Shown in pieces: positions 8,428 through 16,768 of a stretch of DNA of 64,000 nt; the first letter of the stretch is position 1, and each line of letters opens with the position of its first letter. The stretch is taken from NCBI GenBank assembly GCA_028714875.1, contig JAQTLN010000006.1, positions 1 through 64,000 of the forward strand, given 5' to 3'. The position numbers and the translations under genes are program-made. The stretch is from Gallionellaceae bacterium. GTDB taxonomy: Bacteria; Pseudomonadota; Gammaproteobacteria; Burkholderiales; Thiobacillaceae. The notes beneath the pieces were generated by a model, which was given only the letters and a program-made list of their open reading frames with translations, searched no databases and was not told where the DNA came from.

Positions 8428-9601
8428 AGAAATCCACGATCCGCCGCGCCGCCTCGATGCACGGCTCCAATCCATCGACCAGGGCAATGCGGATGAAACC
8501 CCGGCCCGGGTTGACGCCCTTCGCCTCGCGCGCCAGATAAGAGCCGGGCAGTACCGTGACATGCTTGTCGCGGTACAGGTCGCGGGCAAAGGTGGTGTCG
8601 TCTCCGGGCACTTTCGCCCAGAGGTAAAAAGCGGCATCCGGCGCCTCGAATTCCAGGGTGCCGTGCAGCATGGGCATCACGGCGGCGAATTTCTCGCGGT
8701 ACTGGCGGCGGTTTTCATGGACATGGCCCTCGTCGCGCCAGGCGGCGGCGGAGGCGGCCTGCGCGGCGGGGTTCATGGCGCTGCCGTGGTAGGTGCGGTA
8801 GAGCAGGAATTGCTTGATCAGTTCGGCATCGCCGGCGACGAAGCCGGAACGTAGGCCGGGTACGTTCGAGCGTTTCGACAGGCTGTTGAACACCACCAGA
8901 TTGCGGAAGTCGCGCCCCAGTTCTTTCGCCGCCGTCAACGCGCCCAGCGGCGGCTGCCCTTCGTGGAAATAGATTTCCGAATAGCACTCGTCGGAAGCGA
9001 TAACGAAGCCGTGGCGGTCGGACAGCTCGAAGACCTCGCTCCAGTCGGACAGACTCATGACACGGCCGGTGGGGTTGCCGGGCGAACAGACGTAAGCCAG
9101 TTGCACCGTCTCCCACATATCTTCGGGAATGGCCGCGAAATCACAGCGGTAGCCGTTTTCCGGCAGGGTGTTGAGGAAGTAGGGCTTGGCTCCGGCAAGC
9201 AGGGCGGCGCCTTCGTATATCTGGTAGAAGGGGTTGGGCGCGAGCACCCGCTTCACGTGTTTGCTCGGGTCGATCACCGCCTGGGCGAAGGCGAACAGCG
9301 CCTCGCGGCTGCCGTTCACCGGCAGAATCTGCCCGTTGGGTTCGAGGTCGACCCCATAGCGCATGCGGCACCAGATCGAGATCGTCTCGCGTAAATCCTC
9401 GCTGCCCTGGGTGACCGGGTAGCTGGACAGACCTTGCAGGTTGGCGGTGAGCGCTTCCTTGATGAATTCCGGCGTTGCGTGCTTGGGTTCGCCGATGGAA
9501 AGATTCACGGCCCGCAGCGCGGGATTGGGCGTCACTCCGGCGAACAATTCGCGCAGACGCTGGAACGGGTAAGGCTGAAGTTGGTTCAGGCGCGGGTTCA
9601 T
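8414..9601 (-). CDS. dapC: Succinyldiaminopimelate transaminase (class I/II aminotransferase)
   Basis: The product (395 residues from the ATG at 9601, or 402 from ATG 9622) is a PLP fold-type I aminotransferase that makes N-succinyl-LL-diaminopimelate. The PLP lysine lies in SLSKRSNVPGLRSGF near residue 244; the substrate-arginine region is near the C-terminus (GRGFIRIALV). I chose 9601 because the family usually begins MNPRL.QLQPYPF. The last four residues come from a palindromic repeat. Neither start has an obvious ribosome binding site. Confidence 0.93.
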   Translation of the reverse strand: MNPRLNQLQPYPFQRLRELFAGVTPNPALRAVNLSIGEPKHATPEFIKEALTANLQGLSSYPVTQGSEDLRETISIWCRMRYGVDLEPNGQILPVNGSREALFAFAQAVIDPSKHVKRVLAPNPFYQIYEGAALLAGAKPYFLNTLPENGYRCDFAAIPEDMWETVQLAYVCSPGNPTGRVMSLSDWSEVFELSDRHGFVIASDECYSEIYFHEGQPPLGALTAAKELGRDFRNLVVFNSLSKRSNVPGLRSGFVAGDAELIKQFLLYRTYHGSAMNPAAQAASAAAWRDEGHVHENRRQYREKFAAVMPMLHGTLEFEAPDAAFYLWAKVPGDDTTFARDLYRDKHVTVLPGSYLAREAKGVNPGRGFIRIALVDGLEPCIEAARRIVDFCRSG

Positions 9602-9645
9602 AAGGTTGCGGACCCGATTCATATTGGAAAAAGGGCGCGAATTAT

Positions 9646-10518
9646 ATGCCTTCGAGTCGATGGCTGGCCCCGCTGGCTTTGCTGGTCGCGGCGACCACCT
9701 GGGGATTGATCTGGTATCCCTATCGCATCCTGGAGCAGGCGGGCCTGAGCGGCGGCGTGGCGTCCGTGCTGACCTATCTGGTCGCGCTGCCGCCGTTGTT
9801 GATTCTCGCCATGCGCAAGCGCCTGGCCGATCCCGGGGAGCGCCGGATGCTGCTCGCGCTGGCCCTGGTTTCCGGATGGACCAATCTCGCCTATGTGCTG
9901 GCGGTGATCCACGGCGAGGTGATGCGGGTCATGCTGCTGTTCTATCTCGCCCCGCTATGGACCGTGCCGTTCGCGCGCCTGCTGCTGAACGAGCACGCCA
10001 GCCGCGTCGCCTGGCTGGTGATCGCCCTGGCGCTGACCGGAGCCTGGATCATGCTGGCGGGGGAGGGTGGTTTTCCCGTGCCGCATAACGCGGCCGAGTG
10101 GCTGGGATTGTCGGCGGGCATCGGTTTCGCGCTCGCCAATGTGCTCACGCGCCGGCTCAAGTCGGCGCCCATCGCCTTGCGTTCGCTTTGGGTATTCGCC
10201 GGGGTGGCGGCGGTTTCCACCATTTATGCCACGGTTGAAGGCGCCACACCGGGGGCGGTACTCGTGCTCGATGGCAACGGCTGGTGGTTGGTGGCGGCCA
10301 TCGCCCTGGCGCTGTTGTTCGCCACCTTCACCATGCAATACGGGCTGTCCCACACCCCCGCCAATCGGGCCGTCGTCATTCTGCTGGCGGAACTGGTGGT
10401 GGCCGCGCTGTCCAGCCGCTGGCTGGCCGGCGAGGTAATGGCGATGCGCGAATGGATCGGCGGCGGCATGATCGTCGCCGCCACCCTGTTTTCCGGAAGG
10501 ATGGAAAAAGATGTCTGA
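9646..10518 (+). CDS. DMT-superfamily (EamA) transporter
   Basis: The 290-residue membrane protein has about ten hydrophobic helices arranged as two EamA repeats (TTWGLIWYPYRILEQ in the first, LGLSAGIGFALANVLTRR in the second). This is typical of drug/metabolite exporters of the RhaT/YdcZ type. It is divergent from dapC and overlaps the next gene by 8 bp, suggesting co-transcription with the VOC gene. The substrate is unknown. Confidence 0.88.
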   Translation: MPSSRWLAPLALLVAATTWGLIWYPYRILEQAGLSGGVASVLTYLVALPPLLILAMRKRLADPGERRMLLALALVSGWTNLAYVLAVIHGEVMRVMLLFYLAPLWTVPFARLLLNEHASRVAWLVIALALTGAWIMLAGEGGFPVPHNAAEWLGLSAGIGFALANVLTRRLKSAPIALRSLWVFAGVAAVSTIYATVEGATPGAVLVLDGNGWWLVAAIALALLFATFTMQYGLSHTPANRAVVILLAELVVAALSSRWLAGEVMAMREWIGGGMIVAATLFSGRMEKDV

Positions 10519-10885
10519 ACTGGTCTCCTTGCTGCATGCCTCCCTGTTGGTCGCCGATCTGGCGCGATCGCGTGAGTTCTACGAGGGCGTGCTCGGGCTG
10601 CGACCCAACCCGGCGCGGCCGGCCATGAGCTTCGCCGGGGTCTGGTACGACGTCGGCGCCGGCCAGATCCATCTCATCAACCTGCCCAACCCGGACCCGA
10701 CCGACGCGCGCCCGGAACATGGCGGCCGTGACCGCCACACCGCGTTGGGCGTGACCGACTTCGCCGCCATGCAAGCCCGCCTCGACGCCGCCGGCCTGCC
10801 CTACACCCTCAGCCGCTCCGGCCGCGCCGCCCTGTTTGTGCGCGACCCGGATGGCAACGCGCTGGAATTGGTGGAAGTCGGTTAG
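10511..10885 (+). CDS. VOC-family (glyoxalase/bleomycin-resistance-like) protein
   Basis: The 124-residue single-domain protein has the vicinal-oxygen-chelate pattern: SLLHASLLVADLARSREFYEGVLGL at the N-terminus and a metal-ligand-like end FVRDPDGNALELVEVG with glutamates. Metal positions appear to be H9, H54 or H76, and E119 by pattern, but the reaction cannot be assigned. It overlaps the upstream transporter gene. Confidence 0.85.
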   Translation: MSELVSLLHASLLVADLARSREFYEGVLGLRPNPARPAMSFAGVWYDVGAGQIHLINLPNPDPTDARPEHGGRDRHTALGVTDFAAMQARLDAAGLPYTLSRSGRAALFVRDPDGNALELVEVG

Positions 10886-10917
10886 TAGTCAGCCATTCTG
10901 AATCGAATGGATGGTTT

Positions 10918-11002
10918 GTAGGATGTGGTGAGTGCAGCGAACCGCATCAAGTGCGGTCGTATTGCATGGTGCGGTTCGCTGCACTCACCACACCCTACGT
11001 CG
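10918..11002. repeat. GTAGGATGTGGTGAG...CTCACCACA(T)CCTACG palindrome
   Basis: A long imperfect hairpin has outer arms GTAGGATGTGGTGAGTGCAG and CTGCACTCACCACACCCTAC and inner arms GCGAACCGCA and TGCGGTTCGC. A second copy of this family lies at 27616-27702. It fills the space between two convergent transcription units. Confidence 0.9.
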
Positions 11003-11036
11003 AGTTTTAAGGACGAGCCTGCGCTCCGGCCAATCC

Positions 11037-11552
11037 CTACACCCCGCCGCCTCGGTGCACTGTGGCGTAATAGATTTTTTCCAGCTCCAGCTTGTGCTTG
11101 GTTTCTTCGCTGGCGAGGTATTGGAACAGGTCGCGGATCGGGCCGGGCGGTGTGGTTTGCGCCAATTCTTCATAGTGCCGCATGGCGGCGTGCTCCCGCC
11201 CCATGGCGTATTGCAACACCGCCTGGTCGTCCGGTTGCTCGCCGAGATTCGGCAGGTGGAGGCAGTCGGAAAACTGGCTGTCGTTGGCCGGGCGTTCGAT
11301 TTCGGCCTGGATTTGTTCGCTGATGTCACCGCGTTGGGCGAGGGCGCCGAACAGGTCGTAGTGCACCTGCTCTTCCGCCGCCAGTTCCTCGACCAGGTAG
11401 CGGATGCGCTTGCTGACCTTGGGGATCAGCCCGGCGTAGAAGTCGCGCGCGCTGGCTTCGAATGAGGTCGCCACTTCGAGGATTTCACGCAAGGTGGTCT
11501 TGCCGCGCAGGCGTTCGATGCCGTGGGCGGTTCCTTCTACGCTTTGCGTCAT
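11037..11552 (-). CDS. Ferritin-like (rubrerythrin-type) di-iron protein
   Basis: The 171-residue helical protein has ferritin-like spacing of acidic and histidine residues: EVATSFEASARDFY, EELAAEEQVHYDLF, GREHAAMRHYEELA and LASEETKHKLELEK. That is two ExxH-type pairs on four helices, as in rubrerythrins and YciF/YciE-like proteins. It is the last gene of the Mbx-like operon; its ATG overlaps the stop of the flavoprotein gene and follows GGAGAAAA. A rubredoxin domain is missing. Its role could be peroxide or oxygen protection of the iron-sulphur enzyme; this is inferred from position only. Confidence 0.8.
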   Translation of the reverse strand: MTQSVEGTAHGIERLRGKTTLREILEVATSFEASARDFYAGLIPKVSKRIRYLVEELAAEEQVHYDLFGALAQRGDISEQIQAEIERPANDSQFSDCLHLPNLGEQPDDQAVLQYAMGREHAAMRHYEELAQTTPPGPIRDLFQYLASEETKHKLELEKIYYATVHRGGGV

Positions 11553-13381
11553 TTTGTTTTCTCCATGACGGACATGGCTTCGTGAATGCTGGCGGCGACG
11601 CGATGGCCGTCGGCGACGGCGGTCACCACATCCGGGCCGCTGACCATGTCGCCCGCAGCCCACAGCCAGGACTCGCTGGTGCGTCCCGCCGCGTCGATTT
11701 TCAGACGACCGCGATTCCATTCCAGGGACTCGGTCAGCGCATCGCCGAGCAGGGAGGTATCGGCAAACTGGCCGATGGCCTCGATCACCGTGTCGCAGGC
11801 ATGGATGGTTTCACCCGCCTGGTCATACCTCGGCGCGAAGCGGTTGTGCTCGTCGAAGATGGAGAGCACTTTCCAGGTCTTGAGGCCGATCAGCTTGCCG
11901 CTGGCGCTGATCTCGCAGCCCTGCGGGCCGCAGTTGTCGCGGATGACGATGCCTTCCTCCAGCGCTTCCTTGATCTCGTCGGGGTCGGCCATGAAGTGCT
12001 GTTGATCTTCCAGCGCGGTCACCACCACATCGACCTGGCCGTACTGTTGTTTCTGCATGCGCGCGAGTGAGCGGGCGATATCCATGGCGACATTGCCGCC
12101 ACCGATGACCACAGCGCAGTGGGGTAGCTCGAATGGCTCTCCGGCGGTGATCTTGTTGAGCAGATCCACGGCGCGGAAAACCTTCTCATGTTCCGAATGC
12201 GGAATGCGGGTCTGCCGCCCCTGTTGCAGGCCAAGGGCGATCAGCACGGCGTCGTGCGTGTTGCGCAGTTCTTCCAGGGTGATGTCCTGGCCGATCTTCA
12301 CGTTGCAGCGGATGTCGACGCCGACGGAGCGAATCACGTCGATGTCGCGGTCGATGCGGTCGTAAGGCAGGCGATATTCGGGGATGCCCCAGCGGGTCAT
12401 GCCGCCGGGCTGGGCCAGCGCCTCGAACACGGTGACGGCATGGCCTTTCTTGGCCAGGTCGAAGGCGGCGGTGAGACCGGCCGGGCCGGCGCCGACGATG
12501 GCGACACGGCGGCCACTCGCTGTCGTCGCCTTGCCGGCGGCGGCGATCTGCTTGATGCGTTCGTGCGGCACCGCGTCCATGGCGTAACGCTTGAGCCAGC
12601 GGATGGCGATCGGTTCGCCGCGTTTGCCGATGGAACAGGCGTCCTCGCAGCGGCGGGTGCAGACGCGCCCGCAGACATGGGCGAAGGGGTTGGTTTCGTA
12701 GATCAGGCGCACCGCTTCTTCGATCTGGCCCTGCCAGATGGCGCGGATGTATTCCGGCGCGTGCATGTGGGTGGGGCAGGCGTCGTGGCACATGCCGCAC
12801 TGGACGCAGCGCGAGGCTTCCAGCAAGGCCTGCTGGTCATCGTAGCCGGCGACGATCTCGGCGAAGTTGCCGATGCGTTGCTCGGGTTCCAGTTCGCGCA
12901 TTTCCTGGCGGCCAAGATCGACCAGATCGGCATCGGCCGTTTTGGACCAGCCGAGGCCGAAGGGCTTGCCGTGCATGCCGCTGGAATCGGGCAGCACGAA
13001 GTAGCTGGATATCTGCTCTTCGGTGCAGGTATGCACATATTCGCGCGACAGGGCGAGCGAGCCGGTGGGGCAGATGTCGACGCACAGGCCGCACCAACAG
13101 CAGCGGCCGTAGTCGATGGCCGGGCGTTCGTCGCGCACGCCCTTGACCGGGTCTACCGGCAGGCCGGGGATGCGCACCATGGTGATGGCGGCGTTGTCGC
13201 AGACCTTCTGGCAGGTGCTGCAACCGACGCACTTTTCCCAGTCGTTGACATGAAAGCCGCGATAGTTGGCCGAGGCCGCGCGCGGCTCGAGGGGTTCGGT
13301 GACCGGCGGCCGGCCGAAGAAGGCCCAGCTTTTCAGCGGATTGAGCAGGCTGCCGCGATCTTTGTAGTCGATGTCGCTCAT
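11549..13381 (-). CDS. Fusion of NuoI-like 2x[4Fe-4S] ferredoxin with GltD/NfnB-like flavoprotein
   Basis: The 610-residue fusion has an N-terminal ferredoxin with two cubane motifs (C51, C54, C57, C61 and C94, C97, C100, C104), like NuoI or MbhN/MbxN. From about residue 205 it has a glutamate-synthase-small-subunit-like region with CVQCGMCHDAC and CGRVCTRRCEDAC, then an FAD dinucleotide fold (VAIVGAGPAGLTAAFDLA near 310) and an NAD(P)H fold (VVIGGGNVAMDIARSLA near 440). No glutamate synthase large subunit is nearby. It sits where the N subunit of an Mbx operon is expected, so I infer that it passes electrons between NAD(P)H (or ferredoxin) and the membrane complex. The junctions with the neighbouring genes overlap. 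Confidence 0.88.
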   Translation of the reverse strand: MSDIDYKDRGSLLNPLKSWAFFGRPPVTEPLEPRAASANYRGFHVNDWEKCVGCSTCQKVCDNAAITMVRIPGLPVDPVKGVRDERPAIDYGRCCWCGLCVDICPTGSLALSREYVHTCTEEQISSYFVLPDSSGMHGKPFGLGWSKTADADLVDLGRQEMRELEPEQRIGNFAEIVAGYDDQQALLEASRCVQCGMCHDACPTHMHAPEYIRAIWQGQIEEAVRLIYETNPFAHVCGRVCTRRCEDACSIGKRGEPIAIRWLKRYAMDAVPHERIKQIAAAGKATTASGRRVAIVGAGPAGLTAAFDLAKKGHAVTVFEALAQPGGMTRWGIPEYRLPYDRIDRDIDVIRSVGVDIRCNVKIGQDITLEELRNTHDAVLIALGLQQGRQTRIPHSEHEKVFRAVDLLNKITAGEPFELPHCAVVIGGGNVAMDIARSLARMQKQQYGQVDVVVTALEDQQHFMADPDEIKEALEEGIVIRDNCGPQGCEISASGKLIGLKTWKVLSIFDEHNRFAPRYDQAGETIHACDTVIEAIGQFADTSLLGDALTESLEWNRGRLKIDAAGRTSESWLWAAGDMVSGPDVVTAVADGHRVAASIHEAMSVMEKTK

Positions 13382-14523
13382 CAGCGGTCAACCTCCGGTG
13401 GACATGCGTCGAGTGAGAACATGATTTGCGCCACATCCTCGATGCGCGCGCCGGTCGCCAGGTGTTCGAGCACCTGGACGGCATGCATGGCCGAGGGGCC
13501 GCGCACATGGACGCGATAGGGTTTGTCGCCGCCATTCGAGACGACGTAGTAGGCCAGTTCGCCCTTGGACGATTCGACGCGGGTATAGACATCGCCGGCC
13601 GGCAGGTTCCACGCCAGCGGGTTGGGAATGGGCGCGCGGATGGCGCCGCCGATATGCGGCAGCTTGGCCACCACCTGACGCAGGATGCGCAGGCTTTCCT
13701 TCAACTCGCTCCGCCGCACCAGCGAGCGCGCCCAGGCGTCGCCGGCCGCTTCGACGGGAATGTCGAAATCGAGCTGGTCATAGACCAGGTAGGGATCGTC
13801 GCGCCGTACGTCGAAGGCCAGGCCGGTGGCGCGCAGGTTGGGGCCGGTGACGCCCCATTCCAGCGCCTGTTCCTGGGTCATGGCGCCGATGCCGGTGGCG
13901 CGGTGGACAAACACCTTGTTGGTGAACAGCAGGTTGTCGTAATCGGGCAGGCGCGATTCGAGGTAGTCGAGGGTCTTGCTCACACGTTCGAGATAGCCAG
14001 GCGGCAGGTCGCGACGCACGCCGCCGGGGATGTTGTAGATGTGATAAACGCGGCCGCCGGACAGCTCTTCGAACAGATCGAGGATCAGGTCGCGGTCGGT
14101 AATGCCCCAGAACATCGGCGTGTACATGCCGGTGGTGGCCGCGTGGCCGCCGAAAAAGAACAAATGGGCGGCGATGCGCGACAGTTCCAGTTGCATGACG
14201 CGTATCCACTGCGCGCGCAACGGCACTTCGATGCCGCCCAGTTCCTCGACGGCGAGCGAGTAGCACACTTCCATCGGCACCGGGTCGGGCACGCAGATGC
14301 GCGGCACCAGGGCGATGTTCTGGATCCACAAACGCCCTTCCATGAGCTTCTCGAAGCCGCGATGCAGGTAGCCGCCATCGGCGCGCGCGGAGGTGACTTC
14401 GTCGCCATGCACGCGCACCTTGAGCGCGTAGTTGCCCTCGATGCCCGGATGATTGGGGCCGTAGAACAGCTCGAACTCGTTACTCGGCGGCTGGCTGACG
14501 GATTGGTAGTTTTCCGGTCTCAT
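13381..14523 (-). CDS. NuoD / [NiFe]-hydrogenase large-subunit-like protein (Mbx L type)
   Basis: The 380-residue protein is homologous to complex I 49-kDa and energy-converting hydrogenase large subunits (FYGPNHPGIEGNYAL, GGYLHRGFEKL, MTGMYTPMFWGITDRD-like core). True hydrogenases bind nickel with two CxxC motifs. Here the N-terminal site reads R75-I-C77-V-P-D80 and the C-terminal site D372-A-C374-P-P-E377. One cysteine of each pair remains and the other is acidic. A working [NiFe] site is therefore unlikely, but it is not a canonical NuoD either. The start is ATG 14523, overlapping the C-subunit stop. Confidence 0.88.
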   Translation of the reverse strand: MRPENYQSVSQPPSNEFELFYGPNHPGIEGNYALKVRVHGDEVTSARADGGYLHRGFEKLMEGRLWIQNIALVPRICVPDPVPMEVCYSLAVEELGGIEVPLRAQWIRVMQLELSRIAAHLFFFGGHAATTGMYTPMFWGITDRDLILDLFEELSGGRVYHIYNIPGGVRRDLPPGYLERVSKTLDYLESRLPDYDNLLFTNKVFVHRATGIGAMTQEQALEWGVTGPNLRATGLAFDVRRDDPYLVYDQLDFDIPVEAAGDAWARSLVRRSELKESLRILRQVVAKLPHIGGAIRAPIPNPLAWNLPAGDVYTRVESSKGELAYYVVSNGGDKPYRVHVRGPSAMHAVQVLEHLATGARIEDVAQIMFSLDACPPEVDR

Positions 14524-15104
14524 GGCTTGCCGTCCTTGCGGATGTCTTGCGGGCGCGTGGTGATGCCGCCGCCCTTGGCCTCGATCTCGGCCAGCCAGTC
14601 GGGGCGGTAGTCCTGCCACTCGAACTGGTTCATCACCCAGGCTTCGCTATCGAATTCCTTGCGCATCGGCGGCGGGCCGTCCCATTCGGTGAGGATGAAC
14701 TTGCCCATGTCCGGGCTGCCTTCGAAATAGAGGCCGAACATCTCGTGGATGTCGCGCTCGAAAAACGCGGCCGGGTGATACAGGTCATACACCGAGAGGT
14801 AGACGCCGGGATCGCGCGGGATGCGGATATGCGCCATGACCAGCACGTTCAGCTCATACGACCAGAGGTGGTAAACCAGCTCGAATTCGTTCTGCGTCGG
14901 CCAGTCGACGCAACTGATCGCCGACAGATGCACATAGCCCGCGCGTCCCTTGAGCAGTTCCAGCAGCGCGGGCAGGGTTTCCGCCGGCAGATCGACGCGC
15001 AGCCGGCGCGGGCCGGCCCATTTCGTGCGCAGGCCGGGGATTTCCTGCAACAGGAATTCGAGGCTGGCGGAGACGTTGTTGGGGGGGGAGGCGGCCAGTT
15101 TCAT
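14520..15104 (-). CDS. NuoC-like 30-kDa subunit (Mbx K type)
   Basis: The 194-residue protein carries the complex I 30-kDa signature ERDIHEMFGLYFEGSPDMGKFIL and PPMRKEFDSE, plus the preceding beta-rich domain (VHLSAISCVDWPTQNEFELVYHL). It bridges the B and D subunits in the peripheral arm. It overlaps both neighbours by 4 bp (ATGA), so the three peripheral-arm genes are translationally coupled. Confidence 0.9.
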   Translation of the reverse strand: MKLAASPPNNVSASLEFLLQEIPGLRTKWAGPRRLRVDLPAETLPALLELLKGRAGYVHLSAISCVDWPTQNEFELVYHLWSYELNVLVMAHIRIPRDPGVYLSVYDLYHPAAFFERDIHEMFGLYFEGSPDMGKFILTEWDGPPPMRKEFDSEAWVMNQFEWQDYRPDWLAEIEAKGGGITTRPQDIRKDGKP

Positions 15105-15856
15105 CGTTTGTCGCCTTTGTTTTCCACGCCCGTTTTCTCACCACCGAGCCCCAGACGCATCTCGAACGGCAGCAGGGGTGTCTGGTGGCGTTCCAGCAGC
15201 GCCGTGTGTTCGCCCAGGGTCTCCGGGCCGAACTGGCCGTAGTGGCGGGCTTCGCCGATCACATCGGTCGGCGTCTGCCAGTTTTCGCCGAACAGGCGCT
15301 GCTGGTTGCCCAGGTAATGGTCGTAGCGCCGGTAGTAGTCCCGCCAGTTGTCGGAACGGCCGGCGCGGATATTGGCCATCAGCTCGCGCAGGCCGCTGAT
15401 CACCGCCTCGGGACGCGGCATGCAGCCGGCGATATACATGTCCACCGGCATGTAGTCGGCGAGCACCTTGGCGGTGGCGTAGCTCTGCCAGTACATGCCG
15501 CCGTTGACGGTGCAGGAGCAGATGCCGATCACATACTTGGGCGAGTTCATCTGCTCGTAAGTGAGGATGATGCGCTTCAGGGTCTTGGTCGAGACATAGC
15601 CGGTGACCAGCAGGATGTCGGCCTGGCGCGGCGTCACCATCGGCTGGATGCCGAGGCGCTCCATGTCGAAGCGCGAGGTCATCGCCGGCGGCAACTCGAT
15701 GGCGCCGCAGCCGGTGCAGTAGTGCAGCATGAACAGCGAACGCGAGCGGCAGAAGGCCGTCAGTTCGTCGAATACGTTGGCCAGCAGGTTGCCGGTGCCG
15801 CCCGAGGGCTTTTCAGCCTTGGTGGCCACGACGGGGATGGATTGCAGTGTGCTCAT
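15101..15856 (-). CDS. NuoB / hydrogenase small-subunit-like protein (Mbx J type)
   Basis: The 251-residue protein carries the cluster next to the quinone or active site (N2 type). Cysteine candidates are C47 and C50 (YCTGCGAIEL), C113/C115 (GICSCTVNGG) and C145 (GCMPRPEAVI). The CxxC form at 47-50 is as in energy-converting hydrogenases and Mbx; complex I has adjacent cysteines. The C-terminal 80 residues beyond the fold are longer than usual and of unknown role. Confidence 0.9.
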   Translation of the reverse strand: MSTLQSIPVVATKAEKPSGGTGNLLANVFDELTAFCRSRSLFMLHYCTGCGAIELPPAMTSRFDMERLGIQPMVTPRQADILLVTGYVSTKTLKRIILTYEQMNSPKYVIGICSCTVNGGMYWQSYATAKVLADYMPVDMYIAGCMPRPEAVISGLRELMANIRAGRSDNWRDYYRRYDHYLGNQQRLFGENWQTPTDVIGEARHYGQFGPETLGEHTALLERHQTPLLPFEMRLGLGGEKTGVENKGDKR

Positions 15857-15868
15857 AGCGTTCTCCTG

Positions 15869-16768
15869 TCAGTGCATCACCAGCCAGACACCGGCCAGGC
15901 CCAGCACCATCGGCCAGCGCCAGACGACTGCCAGCACGTCTTCGGTGCGGTAGCGGGGAAAGACGAAAGCCATGCTCATGGGAATGGCGACGACGGCAAA
16001 CAGCTTGAGGATGAAGAACAGCCAGTTTTCGCCGCCACCGAGGAACATCGAGACGTAGACCGCGCTGGCGGTGAAAAGTTGGAAGCACTGCATGACGAAC
16101 AGGCCGCCGAGGTGCTTGCCGCCCATTTCCACCATCGGCCCGGTGGCGATTTCGGCCGGCGCGACATAGATCTCGAACGGCTGTTTTCCAAGCATGGCGT
16201 ACAGCGTGAACAGCCCGGCGATGGCCAGCAACGGCATTTTCGTGACGCCCCAGGACGCGATGCCGCCGGCCTGCTGCGCGGCGATGACTTCGATCAGGTT
16301 GTTGCTGCCGTAGAACCAGGAGGCGCCGAAGATGATGACGACGAAGGGAATGTCGTAGGCCAGCATGGCGGTCAACGCGCGGGCGATGCCGATCGAGCCG
16401 TTCGGGTTGGCGCACTGGCCGACGCCCAGCGCCAGACCCAGCGAGGGGATCATGGTCACATAGGCGAGGGTAAGCAGGCCCGCCTTGTCGGCGATGCCGT
16501 TCATGCCCGGTACCGGCAGCATGGTCTCTGCTGCGATGTAGCCGCCCACCGCCATGACGATGCCGATGTCGTGCAGGAGACCGTGCGAGCTTTGCGTCTT
16601 CTTGGCGTAGAGCTTGACGATGTCGTACAGCGGTTGCAGCAGCGGCGGACCGACGCGGCGCTGAATCTTCGCCGCGATCTTGCGCATCATCAGCACCATG
16701 AACATGCCGATGGTGAAGGCCACCAGCGGCATCACGGCGAGTTCGATCAATATGTGCATCATGTTCAT
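15869..16768 (-). CDS. NuoH-like membrane subunit (Mbx M type)
   Basis: The 299-residue integral membrane protein has about eight helices. It is recognised by KIQRRVGPPLLQPLYDIVKL, by AMLAYDIPFVVIIFG, and by the loop KQPFEIYVAPAEIATGPMVEMGGKH, which corresponds to the NuoH/HycD acidic loop lining the ion and quinone path. The start at 16768 was chosen because its ATG overlaps the upstream antiporter stop and it begins at a natural membrane segment. Confidence 0.92.
   Translation of the reverse strand: MNMMHILIELAVMPLVAFTIGMFMVLMMRKIAAKIQRRVGPPLLQPLYDIVKLYAKKTQSSHGLLHDIGIVMAVGGYIAAETMLPVPGMNGIADKAGLLTLAYVTMIPSLGLALGVGQCANPNGSIGIARALTAMLAYDIPFVVIIFGASWFYGSNNLIEVIAAQQAGGIASWGVTKMPLLAIAGLFTLYAMLGKQPFEIYVAPAEIATGPMVEMGGKHLGGLFVMQCFQLFTASAVYVSMFLGGGENWLFFILKLFAVVAIPMSMAFVFPRYRTEDVLAVVWRWPMVLGLAGVWLVMH

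Noticed and set aside
11549-13381. Glutamate synthase small subunit
   Set aside because: There is no large-subunit gene and the protein carries an extra NuoI-like ferredoxin domain; the operon points to the membrane complex instead.
13381-14523. An active [NiFe] hydrogenase large subunit
   Set aside because: Only one cysteine of each CxxC motif remains and no maturation genes are nearby, so hydrogen chemistry is not supported.
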